A stretch of DNA of 63,877 nucleotides from an uncultured Clostridium sp. (lineage in GTDB: Bacteria; Bacillota; Clostridia; TANB77; CAG-465): the NCBI GenBank assembly GCA_900553785.1, contig USES01000004.1, positions 1 through 63,877 of the forward strand, read 5' to 3'. Below the pieces are notes generated by a model that did not search any database, was not told the DNA's origin, and saw nothing but the letters and a program-made list of their open reading frames with translations. Of this stretch, positions 17,604 through 25,673 are shown in pieces (the stretch's first letter is position 1; every line of letters begins with the position of its first letter). The translations under genes and the position numbers were made by a program.

Positions 17604-18083
17604 TTATATATTTTCGTTAATTACAGTTTTTACGTTGTTTACATCTGATGTCATGATTAAAACTACATACTCACCATTTACGTAAACTATACCGTCTGTT
17701 GCAATTTTATATTGTTCTGCATCATAGTTGTTCATTGAGTCCATTGCTTGTTTTTTTATTGCCACAAGTTGAGACTCAAGAGTTTTTCTATCATCTGTAT
17801 TTTTAACTTTAAATATGGCAATTGTGTCAACAAAATAAGAAGTAGAATTTGCCATAAATATATAGTCATCTGCTTTAGTAGTATCAATTCCGTATCTCAT
17901 ATCTAAGTCAGAAGCGCTTCTTGCAATCATATCTGATGGAAGAGATACTTTTTCAGATATTTTCTTGTACAGCTCTTCACAAGTAACGTTTGCTTTTGGT
18001 GTTTTATTCATATTCATAGCAATAAGTACAGCCGCTAAAACAACTACTATGATTCCTAAAATTATTAAAATACTTTTTTTCAT
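17604..18083 (-). CDS. DUF4358 domain protein
   Basis: 159 residues: a signal anchor (residues 3-23) and a small extracytoplasmic domain containing LDMRYGID...DDYIFM...EIAIFKVK-type sequence and a C-terminal YVVLIMTSDVN strand. This matches DUF4358, often found beside MBOAT/SGNH genes. I take ATG 18083, 5 nt after GGAGG, rather than a TTG 12 nt upstream that would overlap the SD. A diverged paralogue lies at 58904-59428. Confidence 0.82.
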   Translation of the reverse strand: MKKSILIILGIIVVVLAAVLIAMNMNKTPKANVTCEELYKKISEKVSLPSDMIARSASDLDMRYGIDTTKADDYIFMANSTSYFVDTIAIFKVKNTDDRKTLESQLVAIKKQAMDSMNNYDAEQYKIATDGIVYVNGEYVVLIMTSDVNNVKTVINENI

Positions 18084-18100
18084 GATAACCTCCAAGTTTT

Positions 18101-19276
18101 CTAAATATTATTTGAAGCAAAGCTTCTTAAAACTTTAACCCATTCAATATAAGCTGATTCTGTTAAGTGATATTTTCCATCACTTGCGTATTTTCCCATT
18201 AAGTATCCATCACTATCCATCAAGTATGATGCCACGTCTATTACTGTAACACCCCAACTTGAAGCTAATTCTCTTAATTTACTATTAAATAGTCTAATAT
18301 TTGAATTATTTAAATATGTTAATTGGTAAGATTTTGTCATTGGTGTTGTAGTAAGTATGTATATTTTCACATTTGGACTTTTTTCACGAATTGCATCTAT
18401 TAAAGTTTTGTAATTTGTAATAGAGTCTGTTACACCATAAAGTCCTAAGTCATTCATTCCAAACATCATAAATACTTTATCTACTTTTAAAGCGGCAGTT
18501 AGATCCCACAATTGTGTTTGGTAACCTTTGTATGTTGGATGTATAGAATTAGAACTTACAGCTTTTAATGCATTGCCTAATCCATAGCTTCCCATTCCAT
18601 ATACAATCATTCCACCTAAAAAGCCTTTTTCTTGTTTAGCAACATAGTTTTGAAATCCAAGAGTTACAGAGTCACCATAAAAAACAGAGTTGTTAAAAAA
18701 CTTATCAGCGGCAGCCTCTGTTACTCCAGATTTTAAAGTGTTTCCTGTGTAGTGTTTTGTATCTACAGGTGTATTTGAAACAGATACTCCAGTACTTTCT
18801 GCAATATGACGGCCTTCTCCTGTTGTTCCCTCACGAGGAGTTTTAGTTGTTAAATACTCGCTAGATGCGTAAGCAAAGTCACCATTGTCTAGTTTTATTT
18901 TATCCCATCCATTATCTCCTATACCAACTCTTGTAAATTTAGTATCAGGAGCGGCTTGGAATAAAATGTCGCCATCTAAGCTTGGTTTCTTGCGTATATT
19001 TAAATATATTGATGTGTATACAACATCATTGGCTGTTTCAAACTTCACGCCATATTCACTACTTATATTATCATCTTTTGGCTCTTCTGTATTGTTTTGG
19101 TTATTATCTTTATTATCGGTAGGCGTGTTTATTTCATTTGGTTCTTTGTATGGCTCAACGTTATTTGAGTTTTTTCCAATAATTAAAATAACGAGCACTA
19201 CAATTATTGCAACAATTACAGCTACAGCAATATAAAATAGTTTGTTATTATTTTTAGTTTCTTCATATTTTCGCAT
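18101..19276 (-). CDS. Membrane-anchored SH3b-SGNH/GDSL hydrolase
   Basis: 391 residues: a TM anchor at about 13-34, an Asn/Asp-rich linker, a bacterial SH3 domain (about 75-145, with YLNIRKKPS), then an SGNH esterase. The nucleophile is in GDSV (Ser203), the block III motif is GMND (273-276), and the Asp/His pair is D366 and H370 in DGKYHLT. SH3b probably binds the wall, and the esterase transfers or removes acetyl groups. It is the first gene of the four-gene cassette. Confidence 0.9.
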   Translation of the reverse strand: MRKYEETKNNNKLFYIAVAVIVAIIVVLVILIIGKNSNNVEPYKEPNEINTPTDNKDNNQNNTEEPKDDNISSEYGVKFETANDVVYTSIYLNIRKKPSLDGDILFQAAPDTKFTRVGIGDNGWDKIKLDNGDFAYASSEYLTTKTPREGTTGEGRHIAESTGVSVSNTPVDTKHYTGNTLKSGVTEAAADKFFNNSVFYGDSVTLGFQNYVAKQEKGFLGGMIVYGMGSYGLGNALKAVSSNSIHPTYKGYQTQLWDLTAALKVDKVFMMFGMNDLGLYGVTDSITNYKTLIDAIREKSPNVKIYILTTTPMTKSYQLTYLNNSNIRLFNSKLRELASSWGVTVIDVASYLMDSDGYLMGKYASDGKYHLTESAYIEWVKVLRSFASNNI

Positions 19277-19304
19277 AGAAATTTCCCCCCTAAAATTTGG
19301 TTAA

Positions 19305-19333
19305 ATTATATAACAATAGTGTGCATAATGCAA
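19305..19333 (-). promoter_or_regulatory. Promoter of SGNH-MBOAT cassette
   Basis: On the minus strand: TTGCAT, a 17-nt spacer and TATAAT, then an AATTT/AAATT repeat just before the AGGGGGG SD. Confidence 0.75.
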
Positions 19334-19371
19334 GGAGATTAAACAAACTTAAATAATATCTTAAATGACAC

Positions 19372-19400
19372 TTGAAAAGTGAAAAAACTTAGTGTAGAAT
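19372..19400 (+). promoter_or_regulatory. Promoter of lemA-DUF2207-rSAM operon
   Basis: TTGAAA (19372-19377), a 17-nt spacer and TAGAAT (19395-19400). The spacer and flanks are nearly identical to those at 23269-23297, so this is a repeated promoter block. Confidence 0.75.
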
Positions 19401-19492
19401 TTTGAAAAATAGGTAAGAAAAGTGTCGAAATATTTGGAAAATAATCCAAATGTAAAACAGGCCAAACAAAATTGTTGAAATGGAGGTAAAAA

Positions 19493-20044
19493 ATGAATTG
19501 TGTAATTGTTATAGCGGCAATATTGGTGGTATGCCTAGTGTATCTTGTAGTTGTGTATAATAAACTAATAAAACTTAACAACTCAGTAAGTGAAAGTTTT
19601 GCAACTATGGATGTTTATTTGAAAAAAAGGTGGGATTTAATACCCAATTTAGTTGAGATTGTAAAAGGTTATGTAAAGCATGAAAAGGAAACATTTGAGG
19701 AAATTACAAAATTAAGAAGCGAAAATTATGAGTCTTTATCTACTGATGATAAAATCAAAACAAATGAACAACTAAACAGGAACGTTATTAGGATTATGGC
19801 TTTAGCAGAAGCTTATCCAGAATTAAAATCAAATGAGAGTTTTTTGCAGTTAAGTGGTAATCTTACTTTGGTAGAGGATGAAATTGCTCAATCAAGAAAA
19901 TACTATAATGCTGTTGTAAGAGATTATAACAACAAAGTTGAAATGATACCAAGTAATATTGTAGCTAAAGTATTAGGTTATAAATCAAAATTAATGTTTG
20001 CCGCAAATGTTGAAGAAAGAGAAAATATAAAGGTGAAATTGTAA
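19493..20044 (+). CDS. lemA: LemA family protein
   Basis: 183 residues with an N-terminal membrane helix (5-22) followed by a helical domain with VYLKKRWDLIPNLVEIVKGY and EIAQSRKYYNAVVRDYN, both LemA signatures. LemA proteins are typically exported helical-bundle proteins of uncertain function. They are usually found with DUF2207 or TPM-domain membrane proteins, as here. The stop TAA overlaps the next ATG by one base (TAATG), showing translational coupling. GGAGG lies 8 nt before ATG 19493. Confidence 0.95.
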   Translation: MNCVIVIAAILVVCLVYLVVVYNKLIKLNNSVSESFATMDVYLKKRWDLIPNLVEIVKGYVKHEKETFEEITKLRSENYESLSTDDKIKTNEQLNRNVIRIMALAEAYPELKSNESFLQLSGNLTLVEDEIAQSRKYYNAVVRDYNNKVEMIPSNIVAKVLGYKSKLMFAANVEERENIKVKL

Positions 20045-22161
20045 TGGCAGGAAGAAGTAAAGGACAAGGGTGTTTAAATTTTCTTTTAAGATTTTCTTTT
20101 TTCGGATATGTTGCTGCTATGATTTTGGGGGCGTTAATTACTGGGGTAACTGCTCTATTTAGTGATGATACAAAGAATTTAAAGCTTGCAGATGGTTTTA
20201 CTATATCGTCATATAATGTAATACTAGATGTTAAAGTAGATAATAAAATTGATGTTACAGAAAATATAACAGTTAATTGGGAATCTAGTAATCATCATGG
20301 AATTTATAAATTTATTCCAGAATGGTTACAATATACTGATAAAAATGGTAATACGATTAGAAGAAAGTCAGTTATTTCCAATTTAAGGTCAACAAGCGAT
20401 CCTTATTCGACAGATTGGGTTAAGAAAAAAGCTAGAATAAAAATTGGTAGTGCTTCTGAATATGTAAATTTAGGAGAAAGGACATATATCATAGAATACA
20501 CTTATGATATGGGTAAGGACCCGTTTAGAAATTTTGATGAATTTATTTTTCATGCGTTTGGCGATTATTGGGGTACCCAAATTAATAACGCTACTGTACA
20601 GATAAATATGCCTAAAAGTATAAGTGGTTATAATGTTAACTTCTTTACTGATAAGAAAAGAAAAGAAAATGTTTCCGACTATGTTGATTATGAAATTGTA
20701 GGTAATACGTTGTATGCTAAGTTTAACCAAGATAAATATGCGCAAACTCAAAGAAAAAATGGTTACAATGATAAAAAACTTGAAAAATCTTTAACAGTTG
20801 ATATAGAACTTCCAGAAGGATATTTTGTAGGTGGAAGTTGGAATTATGGTTGGGGCTCATTTACAATTGCATTAGTAATTTTGGGAATTACAGCTTATAC
20901 AATATTTAAGTGGAAAAAGTATGGAAAAGATTATTTAAAACCTGCCCAAACAGTAGAGTTTTATCCACCAGAAAATATGAGTGCTGCAGAGGTTGGATAT
21001 ATTTATGGAAAACAAACAAGCAAAAAATTAACCATTTCTTTGATAGTACAACTTGCCAGCAAGGGATATATAAAGATAGATGAAGTGAAAGATAAGAAAA
21101 AAGAGATACAAATAACCAACTTAGCACCAACAAAGCCAAGAGAAGTAGAATCCTTTGATACAACACCTGGAAAAAGAAAAATAGAGATTAAAAAACTTAA
21201 GGATATAGATGATCATTTAGCCAAGAACGAAGTTACAATGATGAAGTATTTGTTTAAAGAAGAGAATACAAAGTTATTAGAAACTAATTTTGTAAAATTT
21301 GATGCTGTAAAAGATAACTTAGTCTCAGGAGGATATATAGAAATATTAAACGACAATGAATCAACTAGATTATCCGATGTAGACACTAGAAAACAAGAAT
21401 ATGTTGAAAAATTAAAACAATATGAAAAAGATTTATTAGAATATAACAAAGAAATCGTTAAAATGCCTCCATTAACAGAACTTGAATCAATTGTGTATAA
21501 CAGATTATTTAAATACGAATCTACCTTTATATTGAGTGAACACAAGACATTTTATAGGGCTTTTAGTGATGTTGAAGAAAGATTGAAATCAAAACTAAAT
21601 GATGTTATTCATGATAAAATTGCCACAAAAAAGATGAAATCATCGATATTTGTTACTATCCTAGTTGCCATTTTAAGTGTTATATCTTATGTGTTTGTAA
21701 AAGACTTGGATCCAAGTTGGAAAATATTATATACTGCATCTTTCTTATGTATTATAGTAAATATGTTCTTTACTATATTTATGAAAAGGAAAACAGAATA
21801 TGGAGAAAAAATTACTGCTCAAATACAAGGATTTAGAAACTTTTTAATAACTGCAGAAAAACCAAGATTAGAAGCATTAGTAGCTGAGAATCCAAATTAT
21901 TTTTATAATATTTTGCCTTATACGTATGCTCTTAATGTTTCAAAAAAATGGATAAAGAAATTTGAGAATATTCCAACACCAGATATGGATATGGGTAATT
22001 TCGATTATAGTAGCGATTGGGCATATCACAATTTATACAATAATGTTTACTATCCAGAACCGGTTTATTCTTCAAGTGGCTCGAGCTGTTCATCTTGTGG
22101 CGGCGGTTGCTCGTCTTGTGGAGGAGGCTGTTCATCTTGTGGCGGCGGTGGATCATGGTAA
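20044..22161 (+). CDS. DUF2207 membrane protein with three CSSCGGG heptads at its C-terminus
   Basis: 705 residues. It has an N-terminal membrane helix (about 15-38), a DUF2207 extracytoplasmic beta domain (to about 270) with YIIEYTYDMG, then a membrane helix (about 278-295), a soluble region with coiled-coil Lys/Glu stretches, and two further helices (about 535-580). The C-terminus after VYSSSGSS is CSSCGGG repeated three times (residues 682-702), ending GSW. DUF2207 proteins often end in a Gly/Ser tail ending in W; six regularly spaced cysteines are the notable part. The last 7 nt overlap a radical SAM/SPASM gene, making the tail a possible modification substrate. Confidence 0.93.
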   Translation: MAGRSKGQGCLNFLLRFSFFGYVAAMILGALITGVTALFSDDTKNLKLADGFTISSYNVILDVKVDNKIDVTENITVNWESSNHHGIYKFIPEWLQYTDKNGNTIRRKSVISNLRSTSDPYSTDWVKKKARIKIGSASEYVNLGERTYIIEYTYDMGKDPFRNFDEFIFHAFGDYWGTQINNATVQINMPKSISGYNVNFFTDKKRKENVSDYVDYEIVGNTLYAKFNQDKYAQTQRKNGYNDKKLEKSLTVDIELPEGYFVGGSWNYGWGSFTIALVILGITAYTIFKWKKYGKDYLKPAQTVEFYPPENMSAAEVGYIYGKQTSKKLTISLIVQLASKGYIKIDEVKDKKKEIQITNLAPTKPREVESFDTTPGKRKIEIKKLKDIDDHLAKNEVTMMKYLFKEENTKLLETNFVKFDAVKDNLVSGGYIEILNDNESTRLSDVDTRKQEYVEKLKQYEKDLLEYNKEIVKMPPLTELESIVYNRLFKYESTFILSEHKTFYRAFSDVEERLKSKLNDVIHDKIATKKMKSSIFVTILVAILSVISYVFVKDLDPSWKILYTASFLCIIVNMFFTIFMKRKTEYGEKITAQIQGFRNFLITAEKPRLEALVAENPNYFYNILPYTYALNVSKKWIKKFENIPTPDMDMGNFDYSSDWAYHNLYNNVYYPEPVYSSSGSSCSSCGGGCSSCGGGCSSCGGGGSW
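22087..22149 (+). repeat. Three tandem 21-nt repeats encoding CSSCGGG
   Basis: Units 22087-22107, 22108-22128 and 22129-22149 start TGTTCATCTTGTGG or TGCTCGTCTTGTGG. The first and third are identical and the middle one differs only at silent positions. The block is G-rich in an AT-rich genome. Confidence 0.95.
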
Positions 22162-23147
22162 AAAGATTTGTATTACAGTGGCACCTGAGTGAAAATTGTA
22201 ATTTAAAATGTTTACACTGCTATCAAGAAAATCATAAGCCAGTTCAGTTAAGTTATGAGAATCTAGTGGTTATATATAATCAATTTAAAGAATTACTAAC
22301 TAAATTAAACATGAAGGGACATATAAATATTACTGGCGGAGAACCATTATGCAATCCATATTTATTTAATATTCTAGATTTAATAAAAAAAGATGAGAAA
22401 ATGATTAGTTTCTCAATATTAACAAATGGAACATTGATAAATGAAGATATTGCAAGAAAGATAAAGTCGTATAATCCATACTACGTTCAAGTAAGTCTTG
22501 AAGGTGGTAAAAAAATGAATGATTATATTAGAGGTGCAGGCACTTATGAAAAAATAGGTAGAGGAATAGATAATTTAAAAAAGTATGATATATTTACTTC
22601 TATTTCTTTTACTGCTACTTCTATCAATTATAAGGAATTCCCGAAGGTAGTAAAATATGCTGTTAAACATAAAGTAGATAATGTTTGGTCAGATCGTTAT
22701 ATACCATTAGGAGGTAATGAAGATAAAAGTTTAGCTTTAAATTTAGAACAGACTCAAGAATACTTAAATATAATGAGTAAGGAAAGAGAAAAATTAAGAA
22801 ATAAAAAATACAATAAAACATCTATTTCAATGTATAGAGCATTACAATTTCAAAAGACAAATGATTTTGCATATGGTTGTACTGCTGGTGATACCCTTTT
22901 AACTGTGATGGAAAACGGGGATTTAGTTCCTTGCAGAAGAATGCCAATTGTGGTAGGAAATTTATTAACTGAAAATATGTATGATTTATATGTTAATAAT
23001 TCTGTGCTTAAAGAACTTAGAAAACAAAAAATACCAGATGATTGTGCTGAGTGTGAACATTCAGAAATGTGTCATGGTGGTTTAAAGTGTCTTACCTATG
23101 CGTTATATAAGGATTTGAACCATAAGGATGTAGGATGTAAATTGTAG
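22155..23147 (+). CDS. Radical SAM/SPASM protein, candidate maturase of the Cys-rich tail
   Basis: 330 residues. The radical SAM cluster motif is C15-x3-C19-x2-C22 within ENCNLKCLHC, followed by the GGEP motif (INITGGEPL). The C-terminal SPASM domain has C242-x12-G-x4-C260, then C297-x2-C300-x5-C306-x5-C312 (CHGGLKC), and C328 near the end: seven auxiliary-cluster cysteines. SPASM enzymes commonly install thioether or C-C crosslinks in peptides. ATG 22155 lies inside the final codons of the DUF2207 gene (ATGGTAA), so the two are coupled. No peptidase or exporter is adjacent. The substrate is inferred, not shown. Confidence 0.9.
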   Translation: MVKRFVLQWHLSENCNLKCLHCYQENHKPVQLSYENLVVIYNQFKELLTKLNMKGHINITGGEPLCNPYLFNILDLIKKDEKMISFSILTNGTLINEDIARKIKSYNPYYVQVSLEGGKKMNDYIRGAGTYEKIGRGIDNLKKYDIFTSISFTATSINYKEFPKVVKYAVKHKVDNVWSDRYIPLGGNEDKSLALNLEQTQEYLNIMSKEREKLRNKKYNKTSISMYRALQFQKTNDFAYGCTAGDTLLTVMENGDLVPCRRMPIVVGNLLTENMYDLYVNNSVLKELRKQKIPDDCAECEHSEMCHGGLKCLTYALYKDLNHKDVGCKL

Positions 23148-23165
23148 AAAAGATTAAAAAAGATA

Positions 23166-23208
23166 AGATAAATGTAGATACAAATGTGTTTATATTTATC
23201 TTTTTTTA
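23166..23208 (+). terminator. Terminator of lemA-rSAM operon
   Basis: AGATAAAT pairs with ATTTATCT across a long loop, then a T-run. Confidence 0.65.
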
Positions 23209-23268
23209 TATTAAATTTTTAAGTTAGCTAACATAAAAAGCGAATTTAAATAATATCTTAAAATATAC

Positions 23269-23297
23269 TTGAAAAGTAAAAAAACTTAGTGTAGAAT
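23269..23297 (+). promoter_or_regulatory. Promoter, copy of the lemA promoter block
   Basis: TTGAAA, a 17-nt spacer and TAGAAT. About 50 nt around it match 19350-19410. Confidence 0.75.
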
Positions 23298-23318
23298 TTT
23301 AGAAAATAAAGGAGAGAT

Positions 23319-23348
23319 ATGTCGGGTTGTTATAATTATAAGGAATAA
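23319..23348 (+). CDS. Nine-codon micro-ORF in pilin leader (MSGCYNYKE)
   Basis: ATG 23319 sits after AAAGGAGA with good spacing and 22 nt after the -10 box, then nine codons and TAA. It could be a leader peptide controlling the pilin-like gene 58 nt downstream, or the fossil start of a gene that once followed this promoter block. No direct evidence of translation. Confidence 0.35.
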   Translation: MSGCYNYKE

Positions 23349-23405
23349 TATAACAAATATTTACGCATACTTTATTTAAAACAAATGATTAGGAGGAAAA
23401 TTAAA

Positions 23406-24602
23406 ATGAAAAACAAAAGCGCAATATCACTTATTGTACTTGTAATAACAATAATTGTAATGGCAATACTAGCCGCAACAGTAATCATAACATTGTCTAA
23501 TACAAATATAATAAATGAAGCGCAAAAAGCAAAAGATGCGACAAATCAAGCATCAGAAAAAGAGGTGTTATCTGTAGCGCTAGCAGAGTGGAAGGTAGTA
23601 GAAACAAAAGGAACAAAAACATTTAAAGAATTTATGCAGGAAAAATTTGGACAAGAGAAAGTAGCAGAGACAAATGAAACTGAAGTTACAGTAACTATGG
23701 AAAGTGGAAACAAGTATAATGTAACAAAAGATGGAAAGACGACAAAAATGGAAAAGGCAAGTAAAGGGATATTTGTAGAATATGCAGTATCATATACAGA
23801 TATGTTGAATAGTAATAATAAATATACAACGACAAATGGTTGGAGATTATTAGATTATACAGATAACGGAGATGGAACATATTCAAATGTAAAGCTAATT
23901 AGTACAGGAGTACCAGCAATGTTGAGTTATGAAACTCAAGACACAACAAACAATAGTTGGTTTGTAACAGATGACTCAAAGCTAACAGAGTTCAAGAATG
24001 TACTGGGTAGTGGATATACATTATACACAGGTACAGGTACATATACTGCATTACAAGCAGCCGCAGGACTGTATTATAACTTTGGAGATGTAAAGTTTGG
24101 TTATGGAGCAAGAAGCAGAGGGAAAAATTTAGGAAATTTCACAGAAATAACGAATAACGGAACAATGTATAACAGCGAGAATACAGAAGAAATAACGGGC
24201 GATAAACTATTTATACCAACGGGTGTAAGTGCAAGTGTAAGACTACTAACATTGCCAGAAATGAATAAATTGCTGGGAAGAACTGATATGGATAGTACAT
24301 CTTCAGTGGAGGATACAACAGGTATATTTGAGTTAGAAAATATAAAAGATTTACCTGAAATGAGTTCGTTCACTTATGGTGGAATTGAATATAGTATGAA
24401 TCTTGGTCAAACAACGTTATTATCTTCTCCGTATCCTTTGGATGATATGACGTTCTTCTTGGTTGGTTTGGATGAGTATGGAGGAATAAGTTATTGTTCT
24501 AATACGAGCAATAATGGTGGTGTTCGTCCGTTAATCACTCTTTTATCTGACGTCCAATTTACAGATACAAATGGAGATGGCGTGTTAGAATTAGTTTTGT
24601 AA
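23406..24602 (+). CDS. Pilin-like protein with CLec/DUF6273-like C-terminal domain
   Basis: 398 residues. MKNKSAISLIVL and the hydrophobic helix match the protein at 285. The middle contains GWRLLDYTDNGDGTYSNV, and the last 80 residues contain SSPYP, SYCSN and NGGVRPLITL. That pattern resembles the formylglycine-enzyme/C-type-lectin-like (DUF6273-type) domains common at the ends of clostridial surface proteins. AGGAGG 23391-23396 selects ATG 23406; an in-frame ATG at 23385 precedes the SD and is rejected. From about 24361 the codon choice shifts (GTT, GGT, TCT instead of GTA, GGA, TCA). Confidence 0.78.
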   Translation: MKNKSAISLIVLVITIIVMAILAATVIITLSNTNIINEAQKAKDATNQASEKEVLSVALAEWKVVETKGTKTFKEFMQEKFGQEKVAETNETEVTVTMESGNKYNVTKDGKTTKMEKASKGIFVEYAVSYTDMLNSNNKYTTTNGWRLLDYTDNGDGTYSNVKLISTGVPAMLSYETQDTTNNSWFVTDDSKLTEFKNVLGSGYTLYTGTGTYTALQAAAGLYYNFGDVKFGYGARSRGKNLGNFTEITNNGTMYNSENTEEITGDKLFIPTGVSASVRLLTLPEMNKLLGRTDMDSTSSVEDTTGIFELENIKDLPEMSSFTYGGIEYSMNLGQTTLLSSPYPLDDMTFFLVGLDEYGGISYCSNTSNNGGVRPLITLLSDVQFTDTNGDGVLELVL

Positions 24603-24647
24603 GATTAATGAAACGTGTCAAGTTTATTTAAATAATATAAAAGTTAC

Positions 24648-24676
24648 TTTATTTAATTAGAAGCATGTGATATAAT
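24648..24676 (+). promoter_or_regulatory. Promoter of orphan gene pair
   Basis: TTTATT, a 17-nt spacer and TATAAT. It is followed by the palindrome ATTTAATAATTATTAAAT (24699-24716) directly before the AAGGAGG SD. Confidence 0.65.
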
Positions 24677-24733
24677 TGTATCAGTTCAATGGTGAAGCAT
24701 TTAATAATTATTAAATGAAGGAGGAAGCGGTAT

Positions 24734-25159
24734 ATGAAGTACAACGTGGCAATGGTTAGCGTGTTTGACGTTTTAGACGTAGGGGTCATTGAATGTAAAA
24801 GAATAGTATCGATACCATGGATTTTAAGACTCAAAAGCGTTGATGAGATTGCACGCAGATTGTTTACTCAGCAACAAAAAGTGTTGGCGGTAAAGTTTTT
24901 AAAGATTGAAACTGAGGTTGAGACTAGTTTTTCTGAATTTGTTTTGTTAAGAAGAGAAATCGTAGTAGAAGAAGAATCCAGCTGGTACATAAACCCTAAA
25001 TATGATATGCTCAAAATCGGAAATATTCATTCACTTGCCGAACCTTCAATACTCCTTCGAGGTGATTTGAAACGAGCGAAGTATCGACTCGATTATTATG
25101 TTGATTTACGGTCTATGGGCTACAGCGAAGAAGAAGCAATAAGTACTATCTACAGTTAG
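24734..25159 (+). CDS. Hypothetical protein, unrecognised
   Basis: 141 residues, soluble, no signal or membrane segment. Beta-rich at the start (MVSVFDVLDVGVIE, VLAVKFLKIETEVE), helical at the end (MGYSEEEAISTIYS). Base use is noticeably richer in G and C than the neighbours. It starts an operon of two with the next gene (11-nt gap) and has one of the palindromic leaders described under findings. No family recognised. Confidence 0.65.
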   Translation: MKYNVAMVSVFDVLDVGVIECKRIVSIPWILRLKSVDEIARRLFTQQQKVLAVKFLKIETEVETSFSEFVLLRREIVVEEESSWYINPKYDMLKIGNIHSLAEPSILLRGDLKRAKYRLDYYVDLRSMGYSEEEAISTIYS

Positions 25160-25170
25160 GGGGCAATATA

Positions 25171-25572
25171 ATGCAAACTTGGTCTGTAACTGCTACAGTA
25201 AAACAGCTAAGAGACTTTGTAAAATTTGAAGCAGAAAGATTGGAATCTAGTCCTTTGAACATGAGAAGGGCTAGACAGCTAGATGATGCAGTGCATTTTC
25301 TTAGGACTTTGAATCTTCCTCAATATAGAGGAACTGAAAAGGTTGCACAGCTTAAGAAAAAGCTTGCAGATAATCGGCAAAAACTAAAAGAAATATACAA
25401 AAGTGGAGATGCGTTTTTTCCTGGGTATCAATTGAGTATATTTGATACTTATGTTGATATTGATGATAGGGTAAAAGAAGAGCTAAAATTCCAACGGGAG
25501 ATGCTTGATCAAGAGATAAAGTGGTTGCATAAGTGCTTGGGTATTTGCCATAATAAGGAATATTTTAGATGA
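25171..25572 (+). CDS. Hypothetical helical protein, unrecognised
   Basis: 133 residues, largely helical and charged. Two Lys/Glu/Gln-rich stretches (about 50-80 and 103-125) look like a helical hairpin or short coiled coil. There is no membrane segment. GGGGG precedes ATG 25171. It is probably co-transcribed with the previous orphan. The function is unknown. Confidence 0.65.
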   Translation: MQTWSVTATVKQLRDFVKFEAERLESSPLNMRRARQLDDAVHFLRTLNLPQYRGTEKVAQLKKKLADNRQKLKEIYKSGDAFFPGYQLSIFDTYVDIDDRVKEELKFQREMLDQEIKWLHKCLGICHNKEYFR

Positions 25573-25673
25573 ATTTTGAAAATGGGGGAATAAATTCCCT
25601 CATTTTCTTGTTTTTTGTTGATTGGTATAATATAATAAACGTGTAATATTTTAACAAAAGGGGTATAGTTAAA

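Noticed and set aside
22095..22154. Longer N-terminus of the radical SAM protein (Trp-Arg-rich)
   Set aside because: It is the CSSCGGG repeat read in another frame; the SD-less ATG 22155 fits radical SAM starts.
24361..24602. Diversity-generating retroelement variable region
   Set aside because: No reverse transcriptase or template repeat in the window; only codon shift is seen, reported as such.
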